Origin: an uncultured Rhodobiaceae bacterium
GTDB taxonomy: Bacteria > Pseudomonadota > Alphaproteobacteria > Parvibaculales > Parvibaculaceae
Assembly (NCBI GenBank): GCA_913057645.1
Contig: CAJXOU010000003.1
Span: 1-64,000 of the forward strand
Length of the DNA stretch: 64,000 nucleotides
Reading direction: 5' to 3'
Made by a program: the position numbers and the translations under genes. This document shows, piece by piece, positions 8,788 to 21,695 of this stretch; positions within the stretch are counted from its first letter, which is position 1, and every line of letters begins with the position of its first letter. The notes below the pieces were generated by a model. The model was not told where the DNA came from. It worked only from the letters and a program-made list of their open reading frames with translations, and made no database searches.

Positions 8788-10242
8788 TCAGCTTCGATAA
8801 TCCGCATTGATGCGGATGTAGTCGTAGGTGAGATCGCAGGTCCAGACTGTGGCCGAGGACTTGCCGACGCCGACATCGACATCGATGCCGATATCCGAGC
8901 CCTTCATGTGGCGAGCGACGGGTGTTTCGTCGTAACCGGGAACCGCCATGCCGTTCTTCGCGACATCGATCCCGCCGATCCTGATGGTGAGCTTGTCCCT
9001 GTCCGCTGCCTCGCCCGACTTGCCGACCGCCATGACGACGCGACCCCAGTTGGCGTCCTCGCCGGCAATCGCGGTCTTCACCAGCGGCGAATTGGCGATG
9101 GTCATGCCGATTCGCCGCGCCGCCTGATGGCTCTGCGCGCCCGTGACCGCAATGCGGATGAACTTGGTCGCGCCTTCGCCGTCCTTCACCACCTGATGCG
9201 CGAGATCGAGCATCAGATCGTCGAGCGCGGCACGAAATTCGCGCAGACGCGGATCGCCGGCGCGCACGATGGGCGGTTCGTCCTTCATGGCCGCACCCGT
9301 CGCGAAGACCAGCACGCTGTCCGATGTCGAGGTGTCGCTGTCGACCGTGATCGCGTTGAAACTGTCGCGCACGCCGAGCAGCAGCAGTGTCTGCAGGATC
9401 TTTGCCGGGATCGCGGCATCCGTGAAGATGAAGACGAGCATGGTGGCAAGGTCCGGCGCGATCATGCCCGAGCCCTTCGCGATGCCGTTGATCGCAACCT
9501 CGGCGCCGCCGATCCTCACCTTGCGGGTCGCCATCTTCGGATAGGTATCGGTCGTCATGATGGCGCTGGCAGCTTCATCCCACTTGTCCGGCGCGGCGGA
9601 AGCGAGCGCGGCGTCGATACCCTTCACCACCGGCTCCGGGTCCATCGGCTGGCCGATGACGCCGGTCGAGGCGATGAAGACATCCTTCTGGCGGCAATTG
9701 CCTGCCTGCGCGGCCGCGGCGGCCGTCGCCTTGACGGTCGCAACGCCCGCCTTGCCGGTAAAGGCATTGGAATTGCCGGAATTGACGACGAGCATTCGCC
9801 CTTCGCCATTGTCGCCGACATTGTTGCGGCACCATTCGACCGGCGCGGAAGCCGTTTTCGAGGTGGTGAAGACGCCGGCTGCCTGTGTGCCTTCCGCCAT
9901 GCGGACAACGAGAAGATCCGTGCGGCCCTTGTACTTGATGCCCGCCGCCACGGTGCCGAGTTCGACGCCGCCGATGGGCGGAAGCTTCGCGTAAGCCTTC
10001 GGCGCGAGTGGCGAAACCCTGGGCGCGGCCTTCTTCCTTGCCGGCTTCTTCGCGGGCTTGCGGGCCGCTTTCGCGGCTGGCTTTTCAGCGGCCTTCGCCC
10101 TGGCGCGGACGGCTTTCTTCGGCTTCGCGGTCTTGCGCTGGGCGCGCGACGGCTTCGCCTTGCTGCGCGGCTTCGCTTTTGCCTTGCCGCTCGTCTTGCG
10201 CTTCGGTTTCGCCGAAGCCTTCACGCTCTTCTTGACCGCCAT
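8788..10242 (-). CDS. argJ: bifunctional glutamate N-acetyltransferase / ornithine acetyltransferase with basic N-terminal extension
   Basis: Core SPLAPKAYAKLPPIGGVELGTVAAGIKYKGRTDLLVV...NSGNSNAFTGKAG, autoprocessing site region KGSGMIAPDLATMLVFIFTDA; preceded in frame by about 75 aa K/A/P-rich tail. Confidence 0.92.
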   Translation of the reverse strand: MAVKKSVKASAKPKRKTSGKAKAKPRSKAKPSRAQRKTAKPKKAVRARAKAAEKPAAKAARKPAKKPARKKAAPRVSPLAPKAYAKLPPIGGVELGTVAAGIKYKGRTDLLVVRMAEGTQAAGVFTTSKTASAPVEWCRNNVGDNGEGRMLVVNSGNSNAFTGKAGVATVKATAAAAAQAGNCRQKDVFIASTGVIGQPMDPEPVVKGIDAALASAAPDKWDEAASAIMTTDTYPKMATRKVRIGGAEVAINGIAKGSGMIAPDLATMLVFIFTDAAIPAKILQTLLLLGVRDSFNAITVDSDTSTSDSVLVFATGAAMKDEPPIVRAGDPRLREFRAALDDLMLDLAHQVVKDGEGATKFIRIAVTGAQSHQAARRIGMTIANSPLVKTAIAGEDANWGRVVMAVGKSGEAADRDKLTIRIGGIDVAKNGMAVPGYDETPVARHMKGSDIGIDVDVGVGKSSATVWTCDLTYDYIRINADYRS

Positions 10243-10274
10243 CCGCCGCTCCGCCTGCCCGCTGTTTCCCTGGA

Positions 10275-11138
10275 TTACTCCTGCGGCACGATCTGCGGGC
10301 GTCCGCCTGAAGGTGCTGCCTCGTCGACGCCGATAATCTCGATCTTTGCCTCGTTGCGCAAACCTTCCATGAGCTTCTGTCCCTCCTGACGCGCGATCTG
10401 ACGGATGATGTCCTCGCGCGCTTCCTCGAAGGACGGCTTCGGGACATCGCGGAATTCGACCAACTTGATCACATGCCAGCCGAACTGGGTCTCGACGGGC
10501 GCCGAAACCTCGCCGGGTTCGAGACCGAAGACGGCATCGCCGAACTGCGGCACCATGTCTTCCTTGCGAAACCAGCCGAGGTCGCCGCCATCGGCGGAGC
10601 TGCCGTCGCGCGAATGCTCCTTCGCGGCATCCTCGAAGCTCTTTCCGTCCGCAATCTCCGCGGCGATCCTGTCTGCCTCTTCCTTCGTTTCGACGAGGAT
10701 GTGCTTTGCGTTCGCTTCCTGCTCGGCGGGCGCGTTCTTCACATTCTCGTCATAGAAGGCGCGAACCGCCTCGTCGGTCACCTTGTCCTGCATGAGCTGG
10801 ACCCAGTAGACGTCGCGCAGCGCCTTCTCGTTGAAATAGTCCTGACGGCGCTTCACGGCCGGATCGTCGTCGACATGCTTTTCCTCCGCGGCAAGCGCCA
10901 CGACACGGCGGTCGATCAGCATGCCAAGAAGGTACTGGAACCGCATTTCCGGCTCGAGCCGCGCCAGCGCCGCTCCCATTTCCTCGTCCGCCATCGCAAT
11001 GTCCGAATAGCTGATCGGCGTGCCGTTGACCCTGGCCACGGTTTCGTCGGCGGCGGCGCTTTCCTCCTGCGCGAATGCGCCCGTGCCGGCAAGAAACGAG
11101 AACGCCAGGGCGGCAAGGACGTGGCGGGAAACGGACAT
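10275..11138 (-). CDS. peptidylprolyl isomerase, parvulin/PpiC (SurA-like), secreted
   Basis: Signal peptide MSVSRHVLAALAFSFLAGTGAFAQ; parvulin KHILVETKEEADRIAAEI...HSRDGSSADGGDLGWFRKEDMVPQFGDAVFGLEPGEVSAPVETQFGWHVIKL. Confidence 0.92.
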   Translation of the reverse strand: MSVSRHVLAALAFSFLAGTGAFAQEESAAADETVARVNGTPISYSDIAMADEEMGAALARLEPEMRFQYLLGMLIDRRVVALAAEEKHVDDDPAVKRRQDYFNEKALRDVYWVQLMQDKVTDEAVRAFYDENVKNAPAEQEANAKHILVETKEEADRIAAEIADGKSFEDAAKEHSRDGSSADGGDLGWFRKEDMVPQFGDAVFGLEPGEVSAPVETQFGWHVIKLVEFRDVPKPSFEEAREDIIRQIARQEGQKLMEGLRNEAKIEIIGVDEAAPSGGRPQIVPQE

Positions 11139-11434
11139 GAAAGAACCTTCCTTGTGACTTCAGAACCCCGAACCGGGGTGTGGAGGCGGCAAACGGCCTT
11201 CTGCAGGGCCACATCGAGGATAGGCCGGGTGAAAAGGCGGAATTTTGGCGGGCCATAATGACGGCAGGGTCCCGGCCACACAAGCGCCACACACCGGACC
11301 TAGATCGGGACACAAATGGAGCGAATCCGGCGGATTCGCGACACCGCGACGGCTTTCCGCCCGGTCCGCGTTCGATTGACAAGGATGGGACGCCCCCTTA
11401 CATCGGGAGCGCACCGCAAGAGGAATGTGACCTG

Positions 11435-14161
<2,727 letters not shown>

Positions 14162-14184
14162 CGCGCGCGGCAGCTGCCGGATAC

Positions 14185-14217
14185 AAAAAGGGCCGCCCCG
14201 AAGGTGCGGCCCTTTTC
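14185..14217. terminator. intrinsic (likely bidirectional) terminator between secA and MFS gene
   Basis: aaaaagGGCCGCcccgaaggtGCGGCCctttt GC stem flanked by A and T runs. Confidence 0.85.
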
Positions 14218-14236
14218 CTTTGTGCCGAAGCTGGCC

Positions 14237-15601
14237 TCAGGCGCGACGACCGTCCGACGCCGCCTTCTTCAGATGATGCCCGGCAAGGAAGTAGTGCGCC
14301 GCCGCCCATATGTTCAGCATTGCCGTGCCGAAGAGCGCCCAGCGCAACGACTGGTTGCCCATGCCCATCGTGTAGTTGAAGAAGTCCGACAGGATGCCGA
14401 CGAATTGCGGACCGAAGCCGAGGCCGATGATGTTGATGATGAAGAGCATCACGGCGGAGGCAAGCGCGCGCTTGGCCGGCGGCGTCAGCGTCTGGATCAT
14501 CGCGAAGGACGGCCCGAGATAGAACGCGCCGAGGAACGAGATCGGCACGTAGAGAACCCAGAGGATCGAAACCGGGTATCCCGCCACATGGAAGGCCGGC
14601 CAGTTGTCCATGAGATAGAAGGCGACGATGAACGGCACCACCAGAACCTTCGCCCAGGCGACGACCCAGGTGTTCCAGCGCACGTCCTTCGCGGCCAGCC
14701 TGTCGGTCAGCCGTCCGCCGAAATAGGCGCCGAAGCCGCCGACAATGCCGACCATCAGGGCGAGAAAGGTCGAGACTTCGCCGATGGACATGCCATGCGT
14801 GCGGATGAGAAAGGCCGGTCCCCACATGACGCCGCCATAGCCGACAAAGGAGGTGATCGTGACACCGCAGACGACATGGCGCGCCGCCGCCGTGTGCCAG
14901 AGATGGTGGAACCCTTCCTTGACGATAACGAGACCCGTCTTGAAGTTGAGCGGCGCGTCGGATTTTTCCGGTGCCATGCCGTCGGCGCCGCCGCGCTCCG
15001 GCTCCTTGAGCGTGAAGCGGACGAGGAGCGCGAGCACAAGGCCCGGCAGACCGACCACGAAGAAGGCGGCGCGCCAGCCGTACCAGACCGCGACCCAGCC
15101 GCCGACCAGAAAACCGATCATCACGCCGAAATAGACGCCGAGCGAATAGATCGCCATCGCGCTGGCACGTTCGTTCGGCGCATACATGTCTGCGATCATC
15201 GAATGGGAAGGCGGGCTCGATCCCGCTTCGCCGACACCGACGCCGATACGCGCGAGCGCGAGCTGCCAGAAATTTCCGGCGAGACCGCAAAGCGCCGTCA
15301 TGCCGCTCCAGATCGCGATCGCCCAGGCGATGATGTTGCGCCGGTTGCCGCGGTCGGCGATGAGGGCGATCGGAATGCCGAGTGTCGCGTAGAAGATCGC
15401 AAAGGCGATGCCTGAGAGAAAGCCGAGCTGCGTGTCGGAAAGAAGGAGATCCGCCTTGATGGGTTCAAGAAGGATTCCCATGATGTTCCGATCGACATGG
15501 CTCGACGTGTAGCCAAGCACGAGGATCATCAGCGCATAGCGTCTGTACCCCGGCGACAGTGTGGCAGGCGTCGCCCCTTTCGCCATTGTGGCTTCGGCCA
15601 T
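14237..15601 (-). CDS. MFS transporter (spinster-like)
   Basis: LGYTSSHVDRNIMGILLEPIKADLLLSDTQLGFLSGIAFAIFYATLGIPIALIADRGNRRNIIAWAIAIWSGMTALCGLAGNFWQLALARIGVGVGEAG. Confidence 0.88.
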   Translation of the reverse strand: MAEATMAKGATPATLSPGYRRYALMILVLGYTSSHVDRNIMGILLEPIKADLLLSDTQLGFLSGIAFAIFYATLGIPIALIADRGNRRNIIAWAIAIWSGMTALCGLAGNFWQLALARIGVGVGEAGSSPPSHSMIADMYAPNERASAMAIYSLGVYFGVMIGFLVGGWVAVWYGWRAAFFVVGLPGLVLALLVRFTLKEPERGGADGMAPEKSDAPLNFKTGLVIVKEGFHHLWHTAAARHVVCGVTITSFVGYGGVMWGPAFLIRTHGMSIGEVSTFLALMVGIVGGFGAYFGGRLTDRLAAKDVRWNTWVVAWAKVLVVPFIVAFYLMDNWPAFHVAGYPVSILWVLYVPISFLGAFYLGPSFAMIQTLTPPAKRALASAVMLFIINIIGLGFGPQFVGILSDFFNYTMGMGNQSLRWALFGTAMLNIWAAAHYFLAGHHLKKAASDGRRA

Positions 15602-15745
15602 TCCCTCTCCCCTCAAATATCTTTTCTTTGGTGCGGCAACTCTACTGGCGCTTGCGGGGCATCGCAATCGGCGCTCCTTGCGATGCCGCGCTCCCCTGCC
15701 ATAATCCCTGCAACCAGAAACGCCCATTCACCCGGAGACATCCAG

Positions 15746-16936
15746 ATGTCCGCAAGCAAGCCCGTTCCCTTCACGGTCGATATTCCGCAAGGGAAACTCG
15801 ACGCGATCCGCACCAAGGTCAGCGCCTATGAGTGGCACGAGATGCCCGAGATAGACCCGGGCGCCGACCGCTGGGCCTATGGCACCGACATGGAATACAT
15901 GCGTGAACTTTGCACCTATTGGACGACGAAGTTCGACTGGCGTGCGGCGGAAAGGAAGCTCAACGCGTTCCCGCAGTTTCATGCCGAGATCGACGGCCAG
16001 AAGGTCCATTTCATCCACGTGAAGGGATCGGGCGAGAAGCCCGAGACCGTTCTCATGACGCATGGCTGGCCGGGCTCGGTGTTCGAGTTCAATGCGGTGA
16101 TCGAGCAGCTGGCGCATCCCGAAAAGTTCGGCGGCAATGCCGAAGAGGGAATGAACCTCGTGGTGCCGTCGCTGCCGGGCTACGGCTTTTCCGGAAAGCC
16201 GAAGAAGCCCATAGGCCCGAAGGGAACCGCTGCGCTCTGGGACAAGCTGATGCGGGAGGTGCTCGGCTACGAGACCTATATCGCACAGGGCGGCGACTGG
16301 GGCTCGGTCGTCTCGGGCTGGCTCGCCTACGAGCATTCCGTGACGAAGGGCGGCGGCTGCAAGGCCGTGCATCTCAACATGTATGGCGTGAGGCCCGCGG
16401 CTCTCCCGGAAACCGAAGAGGAAAAGCAATGGGCGGCGGGCGCCGCCATGACCTTCGAACTGGAAAGCGCCTATCTCCGGCTTCAGATGACGAAGCCGCA
16501 GACGCTTTCCTACGGCATGATGGATAGTCCCGTGGGCGCGGCTGCCTGGATCGTCGAAAAGTTCAACGGCTGGTCGGACCGGCGCGGCCCCGACGGCAAG
16601 GAGCACATCGAAAACGCCTATACCAAGGACCAGTTGCTGACCAACGTGATGATTTATCTCGTCACCGGAACCTTCAACACGGCCACCTGGTTCTACCGGG
16701 GCATGTTCGAGGAAGGCGGCACCAGCATGGCACCGGGAACGAAGGTCGACGTCCCTACGGGCATCGCGAACTTTCCGAAGGAGTTTCTCGTCTTCCCGCC
16801 GCGCAGCATGGTGGAGAAGGGATACAACATCGTGCGCTGGAGCGACTTCGAGCATGGCGGTCATTTCGCGGCACTTGAAACCGGTGACGTCTTTGCGGAC
16901 GACGTCCGCGCCTTCGTCAACCAGGTGAAAGGCTGA
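15746..16936 (+). CDS. epoxide hydrolase family alpha/beta hydrolase (EHN domain), copy 1
   Basis: N-terminal EHN region, oxyanion HGWPGS, nucleophile GGDWGS, catalytic His FEHGGHFAALE. Confidence 0.88.
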   Translation: MSASKPVPFTVDIPQGKLDAIRTKVSAYEWHEMPEIDPGADRWAYGTDMEYMRELCTYWTTKFDWRAAERKLNAFPQFHAEIDGQKVHFIHVKGSGEKPETVLMTHGWPGSVFEFNAVIEQLAHPEKFGGNAEEGMNLVVPSLPGYGFSGKPKKPIGPKGTAALWDKLMREVLGYETYIAQGGDWGSVVSGWLAYEHSVTKGGGCKAVHLNMYGVRPAALPETEEEKQWAAGAAMTFELESAYLRLQMTKPQTLSYGMMDSPVGAAAWIVEKFNGWSDRRGPDGKEHIENAYTKDQLLTNVMIYLVTGTFNTATWFYRGMFEEGGTSMAPGTKVDVPTGIANFPKEFLVFPPRSMVEKGYNIVRWSDFEHGGHFAALETGDVFADDVRAFVNQVKG

Positions 16937-16941
16937 AGGCC

Positions 16942-18165
16942 ATGACCCATCGCATCGTGCCCGCCGATCCGTTTTCGATCCATGTCCCCGATGCCGAGAT
17001 CGAAGACCTGAAACGGAGGCTGCAACGCACGCGCTTTCCGAACGAACCGCTCGGCAACGAACACTGGGAATACGGTACGAGCCTTCCCTATATGGAGCGG
17101 CTCGTCGAATACTGGCGTGACGATTTCGACTGGCGCGCCGCCGAAGCGAACCTCAACCGCTTTCCGCAATACCGCGCAACGCTGACCGACGACGAGGGCG
17201 AGGATCACACGATCCACTTCATCTACGAGCGGGGCTCGGGCGACAATCCCGTGCCGCTGATTCTCACCCATGGCTGGCCGTCGACCTTCCGGGAATTCCT
17301 CGACGTCGTTGATCCACTCGCGCATCCGGAGAAATACGGGAAACCCGGACCGGCATTCGACGTGATCGTGCCATCGCTGATGGGCTACGGATTTTCCTCG
17401 CTGCCGAGGAAGCCCATCGGCCCTGGCGCCATTGCCGATCTCTGGCACCGGCTGATGACGGAGGTCCTCGGCTACGACCGCTATGCGGCGGAGGCAGGCG
17501 ACTGGGGGAGTTTCGTCACGTCGCGTCTCGCGCTTCAGCATTCGGACGCCGTGATGGGCATTCATCTGACGATGCTGCCGCTCCGGCCACATCTCAAGCA
17601 TGAGAGCCAGCCACCGGTAACGGAAGAGGAAGGCCACTGGATCGCGAAGATGCAGAAGTGGTGGCGACAGGAAGAAGGCTATCGTTCGATCCAGTCGACG
17701 AAGCCGATGGCGCTCGCGTTTGCCGTGATGGACAGTCCTGCCGGTCTCGCCGGCTGGCTCGCCGACAAATATTATCGCCTCGGCGATACCGACAAGACCG
17801 AGACGATGGAAGGCATGATCGCGCGCTTTCCCTTCGATCACATTCTCACCCAGTTTTCGATCTACTGGTTTACCGGAACGATCAATTCGGCGAACACGCT
17901 CTACAAGGCGGGGCCCGCCGAGGGAACGGGGCTTCTGAAGCCCGGAGAAAAAGTGACGGTGCCGACCGCTTATTCGGAGTATCCGATCGACGTGTTGCCG
18001 GATACGCCGCGCTCATGGGCGGAACGCGGATACAACATCGTACGCTGGCGCATGATGGACCGCGGCGGTCATTTCGCGGCGATGGAAGAGCCTGAACTCT
18101 TCGCCGACGACGTGCGCGATGCATTTCACGAAATGGGAATCACGGAAGGAACAAAAGCCGGATGA
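16942..18165 (+). CDS. epoxide hydrolase family alpha/beta hydrolase (EHN domain), copy 2
   Basis: HGWPSTFREF, AGDWGSFVTSRLA, MDRGGHFAAMEEP; paralogous to the preceding gene, 5 bp downstream. Confidence 0.88.
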   Translation: MTHRIVPADPFSIHVPDAEIEDLKRRLQRTRFPNEPLGNEHWEYGTSLPYMERLVEYWRDDFDWRAAEANLNRFPQYRATLTDDEGEDHTIHFIYERGSGDNPVPLILTHGWPSTFREFLDVVDPLAHPEKYGKPGPAFDVIVPSLMGYGFSSLPRKPIGPGAIADLWHRLMTEVLGYDRYAAEAGDWGSFVTSRLALQHSDAVMGIHLTMLPLRPHLKHESQPPVTEEEGHWIAKMQKWWRQEEGYRSIQSTKPMALAFAVMDSPAGLAGWLADKYYRLGDTDKTETMEGMIARFPFDHILTQFSIYWFTGTINSANTLYKAGPAEGTGLLKPGEKVTVPTAYSEYPIDVLPDTPRSWAERGYNIVRWRMMDRGGHFAAMEEPELFADDVRDAFHEMGITEGTKAG

Positions 18166-19937
18166 CCCTCGACCAGGGGCTTGCCTTCGGCATCCTGTTC
18201 ATGGCGCTGGTGCTTTTCGCATCGGGCAAGCTCCGCCATGACATCGTTGCCCTGATTTCGCTCGTCGCCGTATCGCTGGCAGGCCTTGTCAAACCGACGG
18301 AAATCCTCTCCGGCTTCGGCCATCCGGCGGTGATAACCGTAGCCGCGGTTCTGGTCGTTTCGGAAGCGCTGCGCAGCTCGGGGCTCGTCGATGTGGTTGT
18401 GCGGCGCATCCTGCCCCTGACAAAGACGACAACCGGCCATATCGGCATCCTGACGGGCGTGGTCGCCGTGGCTTCCTCTTTCATGAACAATGTCGGCGCG
18501 CTTGCAATCATGCTGCCCGTCGTGCTCGCGACAGCCGCCGAACGCGGACGTCCGCCCGCCATGTTGCTCATGCCCATCGCCTTCGGCTCGATGCTCGGCG
18601 GCATGATGACGATGATCGGCACTCCGCCCAACATCATCATCGCAAGCTTTCGCCGCTCCTATGCCGACGAACCCTTCGGCATGTTCGATTTCGCCTGGGT
18701 GGGCCTGCCTGTTGCCGTGATCGGCATTCTCTTCATCGCGCTCGGTGCCTGGCGCCTCATCCCGCGCGAGAGAAAGGGCGGCGTCTCGCCGGAAGACATG
18801 TTCAGCCTCGAGGAATATGTGATCGAGGTGCGCGTCGGCGAAAAGAGCCCGCTGATCGGCAGGCGCATCGCGCATATGGAGGAAGCCGCGGGCGAAGACA
18901 TCGTGATTGCCGCCCGTGTGCGCGAGGATGGTCAGATTTACGAGCCGGAAAGCTGGCAACCTGTGGAGCCGAACGATCTCTTTATCCTGCGTGCGGACCC
19001 GGCCGATCTCACCGAGTTCCTCAACAATCAGGGGCTGGAGCTCGTAGGCTCGAACGGCGAAAGCCGAGCCGACATCACGAGTACGGACCTGAAGCTGATG
19101 GAAGCGATCGTCGGTCCGAATTCACCGCTTATCGGCTTTGGGCCGCGCACATTGACGCGACTGGCGCAGGACAACTTCCATCTCTTCGCGGTGGCGCGGC
19201 GGGGCGAACCTATTGGCGGGCGGCTGCATAATGTCCGCTTCCAGACAGGCGACGTACTGCTGCTGCAGACGCGCGAGGGACCGGACCTGCAACTGCCCCC
19301 GGAGCTCGGGCTGCTGCCTCTCCCCGAACGCGGATTGAAGCTCGGGGGCGCGAGACGTCTAGGCACCGCCTTCACCATCTTCGGCGGCGCGATAGCCCTG
19401 TCGATGGCGGGCGTGATGCCGATCGGCGTCGCCTTCCTCGCCGCGATCGTCCTTTATGTAATTACCGGCATCCTGCCACTCCGCGATCTCTACCGTCACA
19501 TAGACTGGCCGGTCATCGTGCTGCTGGGCGCAATGATCCCCGTCGGCCAGGCCCTGCAGAATACGGGCTCCGATACACTTATCGCCGAGAGCATCGCAGG
19601 CATGGCAGACGCACTGCCGCTATGGGCGCTCATCGCAGTGCTGCTTGTCGTCACCATGGTTCTGACAGACGTCATCAACAACGCGGCAACGGCGCTCATC
19701 ATGGCACCGATCTCGATTGCCATAGCCCAGGCACTGGGCGCCAACCCGGATGCCTTCCTGATGACGGTCGCCATTGGTGCGAGTTGCTCGTTCCTGACGC
19801 CCATCGGACATCAGTCGAACACGCTGGTCATGGGCCCGGGAGGCTACAGATTTTCGGACTACTGGCGGCTCGGCCTGCCGCTCGAGATCGTGGTGACACT
19901 GGTCTCTGTGCCGGCAATCCTGTTCTTCTGGGGCTGA
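18162..19937 (+). CDS. SLC13/DASS-like permease with central TrkA-C (RCK_C) domains
   Basis: Multi-TM halves flanking EEYVIEVRVGEKSPLIGRRIAHMEEAAGEDIVIAARVREDG; two SFMNNVGALAIMLPV / VLTDVINNAATALIMAPI motifs. Overlaps EH2 by 4 bp. Confidence 0.87.
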   Translation: MTLDQGLAFGILFMALVLFASGKLRHDIVALISLVAVSLAGLVKPTEILSGFGHPAVITVAAVLVVSEALRSSGLVDVVVRRILPLTKTTTGHIGILTGVVAVASSFMNNVGALAIMLPVVLATAAERGRPPAMLLMPIAFGSMLGGMMTMIGTPPNIIIASFRRSYADEPFGMFDFAWVGLPVAVIGILFIALGAWRLIPRERKGGVSPEDMFSLEEYVIEVRVGEKSPLIGRRIAHMEEAAGEDIVIAARVREDGQIYEPESWQPVEPNDLFILRADPADLTEFLNNQGLELVGSNGESRADITSTDLKLMEAIVGPNSPLIGFGPRTLTRLAQDNFHLFAVARRGEPIGGRLHNVRFQTGDVLLLQTREGPDLQLPPELGLLPLPERGLKLGGARRLGTAFTIFGGAIALSMAGVMPIGVAFLAAIVLYVITGILPLRDLYRHIDWPVIVLLGAMIPVGQALQNTGSDTLIAESIAGMADALPLWALIAVLLVVTMVLTDVINNAATALIMAPISIAIAQALGANPDAFLMTVAIGASCSFLTPIGHQSNTLVMGPGGYRFSDYWRLGLPLEIVVTLVSVPAILFFWG

Positions 19938-19947
19938 AAGCAGACGC

Positions 19948-20472
19948 TCAGCCCGGCGTCCCCGCACCGATATCGATCCATGTCGTGTCTTCGTATCCGA
20001 GAATCTCGTATGGCCCCGGATCATAGGCAACGGGTTCGAGCGCGCCGAAATAGGAAAGGATCATCCAGCGGCCGGAGTGGCGATGAAACATCGGCAATGT
20101 CAGGACTTCGGCCCTGTCGACCATGTTGTCGCGGCGGCTGCGAATGATGTTCCATCGCCCGCAGGGGCATGAAATCTGGGCCTGGATGAGCTTGATGTAG
20201 TCGGGCCGGACCTGCGGCAGAATAAGATCGAGAGCGTTCTTGCCGGTGGGATCGAAACCCATCGCACGGCAAACGGCGGTGCCTGTGAGGCGCTGCAGGA
20301 TAAGATCTTCGGAAACGACTTCGAGGATCGTTACGGCCGGCATAAGGGCCGCGATGCGCGCCGGGTTAAATTCGCTCCGGTCCGGCACGATGCCGGTTTT
20401 CGGCAGGCTGTCCCAGTAACCAAAGAACGTTTTGGCACCGGCGGTCTGGAGCACATCGGGCTCGGCAAGCAT
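19948..20472 (-). CDS. PAS domain-containing protein (PAS_5-like)
   Basis: GYWDSLPKTGIVPDRSEFNPARIAALMPAVTILEVVSEDLILQRLTGTAVCRAMGFDPTGKNALDLI. Confidence 0.72.
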   Translation of the reverse strand: MLAEPDVLQTAGAKTFFGYWDSLPKTGIVPDRSEFNPARIAALMPAVTILEVVSEDLILQRLTGTAVCRAMGFDPTGKNALDLILPQVRPDYIKLIQAQISCPCGRWNIIRSRRDNMVDRAEVLTLPMFHRHSGRWMILSYFGALEPVAYDPGPYEILGYEDTTWIDIGAGTPG

Positions 20473-20570
20473 GGAGTTGTTCCCGCCAGTTACGAAAACG
20501 AGACGTTCGACTTCGTTCTAGGCGGGCATGCTTAATGTTCGATGAATCCCGGTATTCCGGAAAATATAGC

Positions 20571-21530
20571 TCAGGAAAGGCCGAGCCGTCCCATGGCGAG
20601 GAACTTCTCGCGGCGAACCCGGCGAATGGAATCCGCATCGAGCTTTTCGAGCCCCTTGAGCTCTTCCGCAATCGCGTCGCCTGTTTCCTTGATCATCTGC
20701 TGCCGCTCGCGATGGGCACCGCCCGTGGGTTCCGGCAGGATGCGGTCGATCACGCCAAGTTCCTTGAGATGCTGCGCGGTGATCTTCATCGCGGTCGCCG
20801 CATCCTTCGCCTTGTCGGAACTGCGCCAGAGAATGGAAGACGCTCCCTCCGGCGAGATCACGCTGTAGATCGAATGCTCGAGCATCAGCACGCGGTTGCC
20901 ACAAGCAATGCCGATGGCCCCGCCGGACATGCCCTCACCGATGATGACCGAAATAAGCGGCACGCCGAGCGACAGGCAGCGATCCGTCGAGCGCGCAATC
21001 GCTTCGGCGACGCTGCGCTCTTCGCTTTCCATGCCGGGATAGGCGCCGGAGGTATCGGCAAGCGTGACGACGGGAATGCCGAAGCGCTCGGCAAGTGTCA
21101 TCAGCCGGATCGCCTTGCGGTAGCCTTCAGGGCGAGCCATACCGAAATTGTGCTTGATGCGGCTCTGCGTGTCCGAGCCCTTCTCGTGCCCGATAAACAT
21201 CACCGATCGGCCACGGAAACGGCCGAGCCCGCCGACGATAGCTGAATCTTCACCATAAAGCCGGTCGCCCGCGAGCGGCGTGAAGTCTTCCGCCAGCCGC
21301 TCGACATAGTCGAGGAAATGGGGCCGCGCCGGATGACGCGCTACCTGCACCTTCTGCCAGGGCGTGAGCGAGGCATAGGTTTCCTTCAGAAGCTGCGACG
21401 CTTTGAGCTCGAGTTTGGAGACTTCATCGCCAATGCTGACTGACGGGTCTTCCTGTGCGAGGAGCTTCAGCTCCTGCACCTTACCCTCCAGTTCCGCTAT
21501 CGGTTTCTCGAAATCGAGATAGGTGTGCAT
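20571..21530 (-). CDS. accA: acetyl-CoA carboxylase carboxyltransferase subunit alpha
   Basis: MHTYLDFEKPIAELEGKVQELK...GMARPEGYRKAIRLMTLAERFGIPVVTLADTSGAYPG...GEGMSGGAIGIACGNRVLMLEHSIYSVISPEG. Confidence 0.97.
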   Translation of the reverse strand: MHTYLDFEKPIAELEGKVQELKLLAQEDPSVSIGDEVSKLELKASQLLKETYASLTPWQKVQVARHPARPHFLDYVERLAEDFTPLAGDRLYGEDSAIVGGLGRFRGRSVMFIGHEKGSDTQSRIKHNFGMARPEGYRKAIRLMTLAERFGIPVVTLADTSGAYPGMESEERSVAEAIARSTDRCLSLGVPLISVIIGEGMSGGAIGIACGNRVLMLEHSIYSVISPEGASSILWRSSDKAKDAATAMKITAQHLKELGVIDRILPEPTGGAHRERQQMIKETGDAIAEELKGLEKLDADSIRRVRREKFLAMGRLGLS

Positions 21531-21695
21531 CGCGCTCCGGCAGCTCCCGCACGGCCGCGAAAGCGGACCCGGCGAACGAACCTCTTTGGGGGTCCGTTGT
21601 TGGCAAGTGCGCGGCACACTGACCCGCCCCCGCCTCCTTGTCAACCGGCGCTGCCCCCAAAGGTAAATGGCGGAATCCTGCGCTTCTCGGGCCGG

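Noticed and set aside
8773-10389. 538-aa plus-strand ORF antisense to argJ
   Set aside because: No recognisable motif; mirror of ArgJ coding bias.
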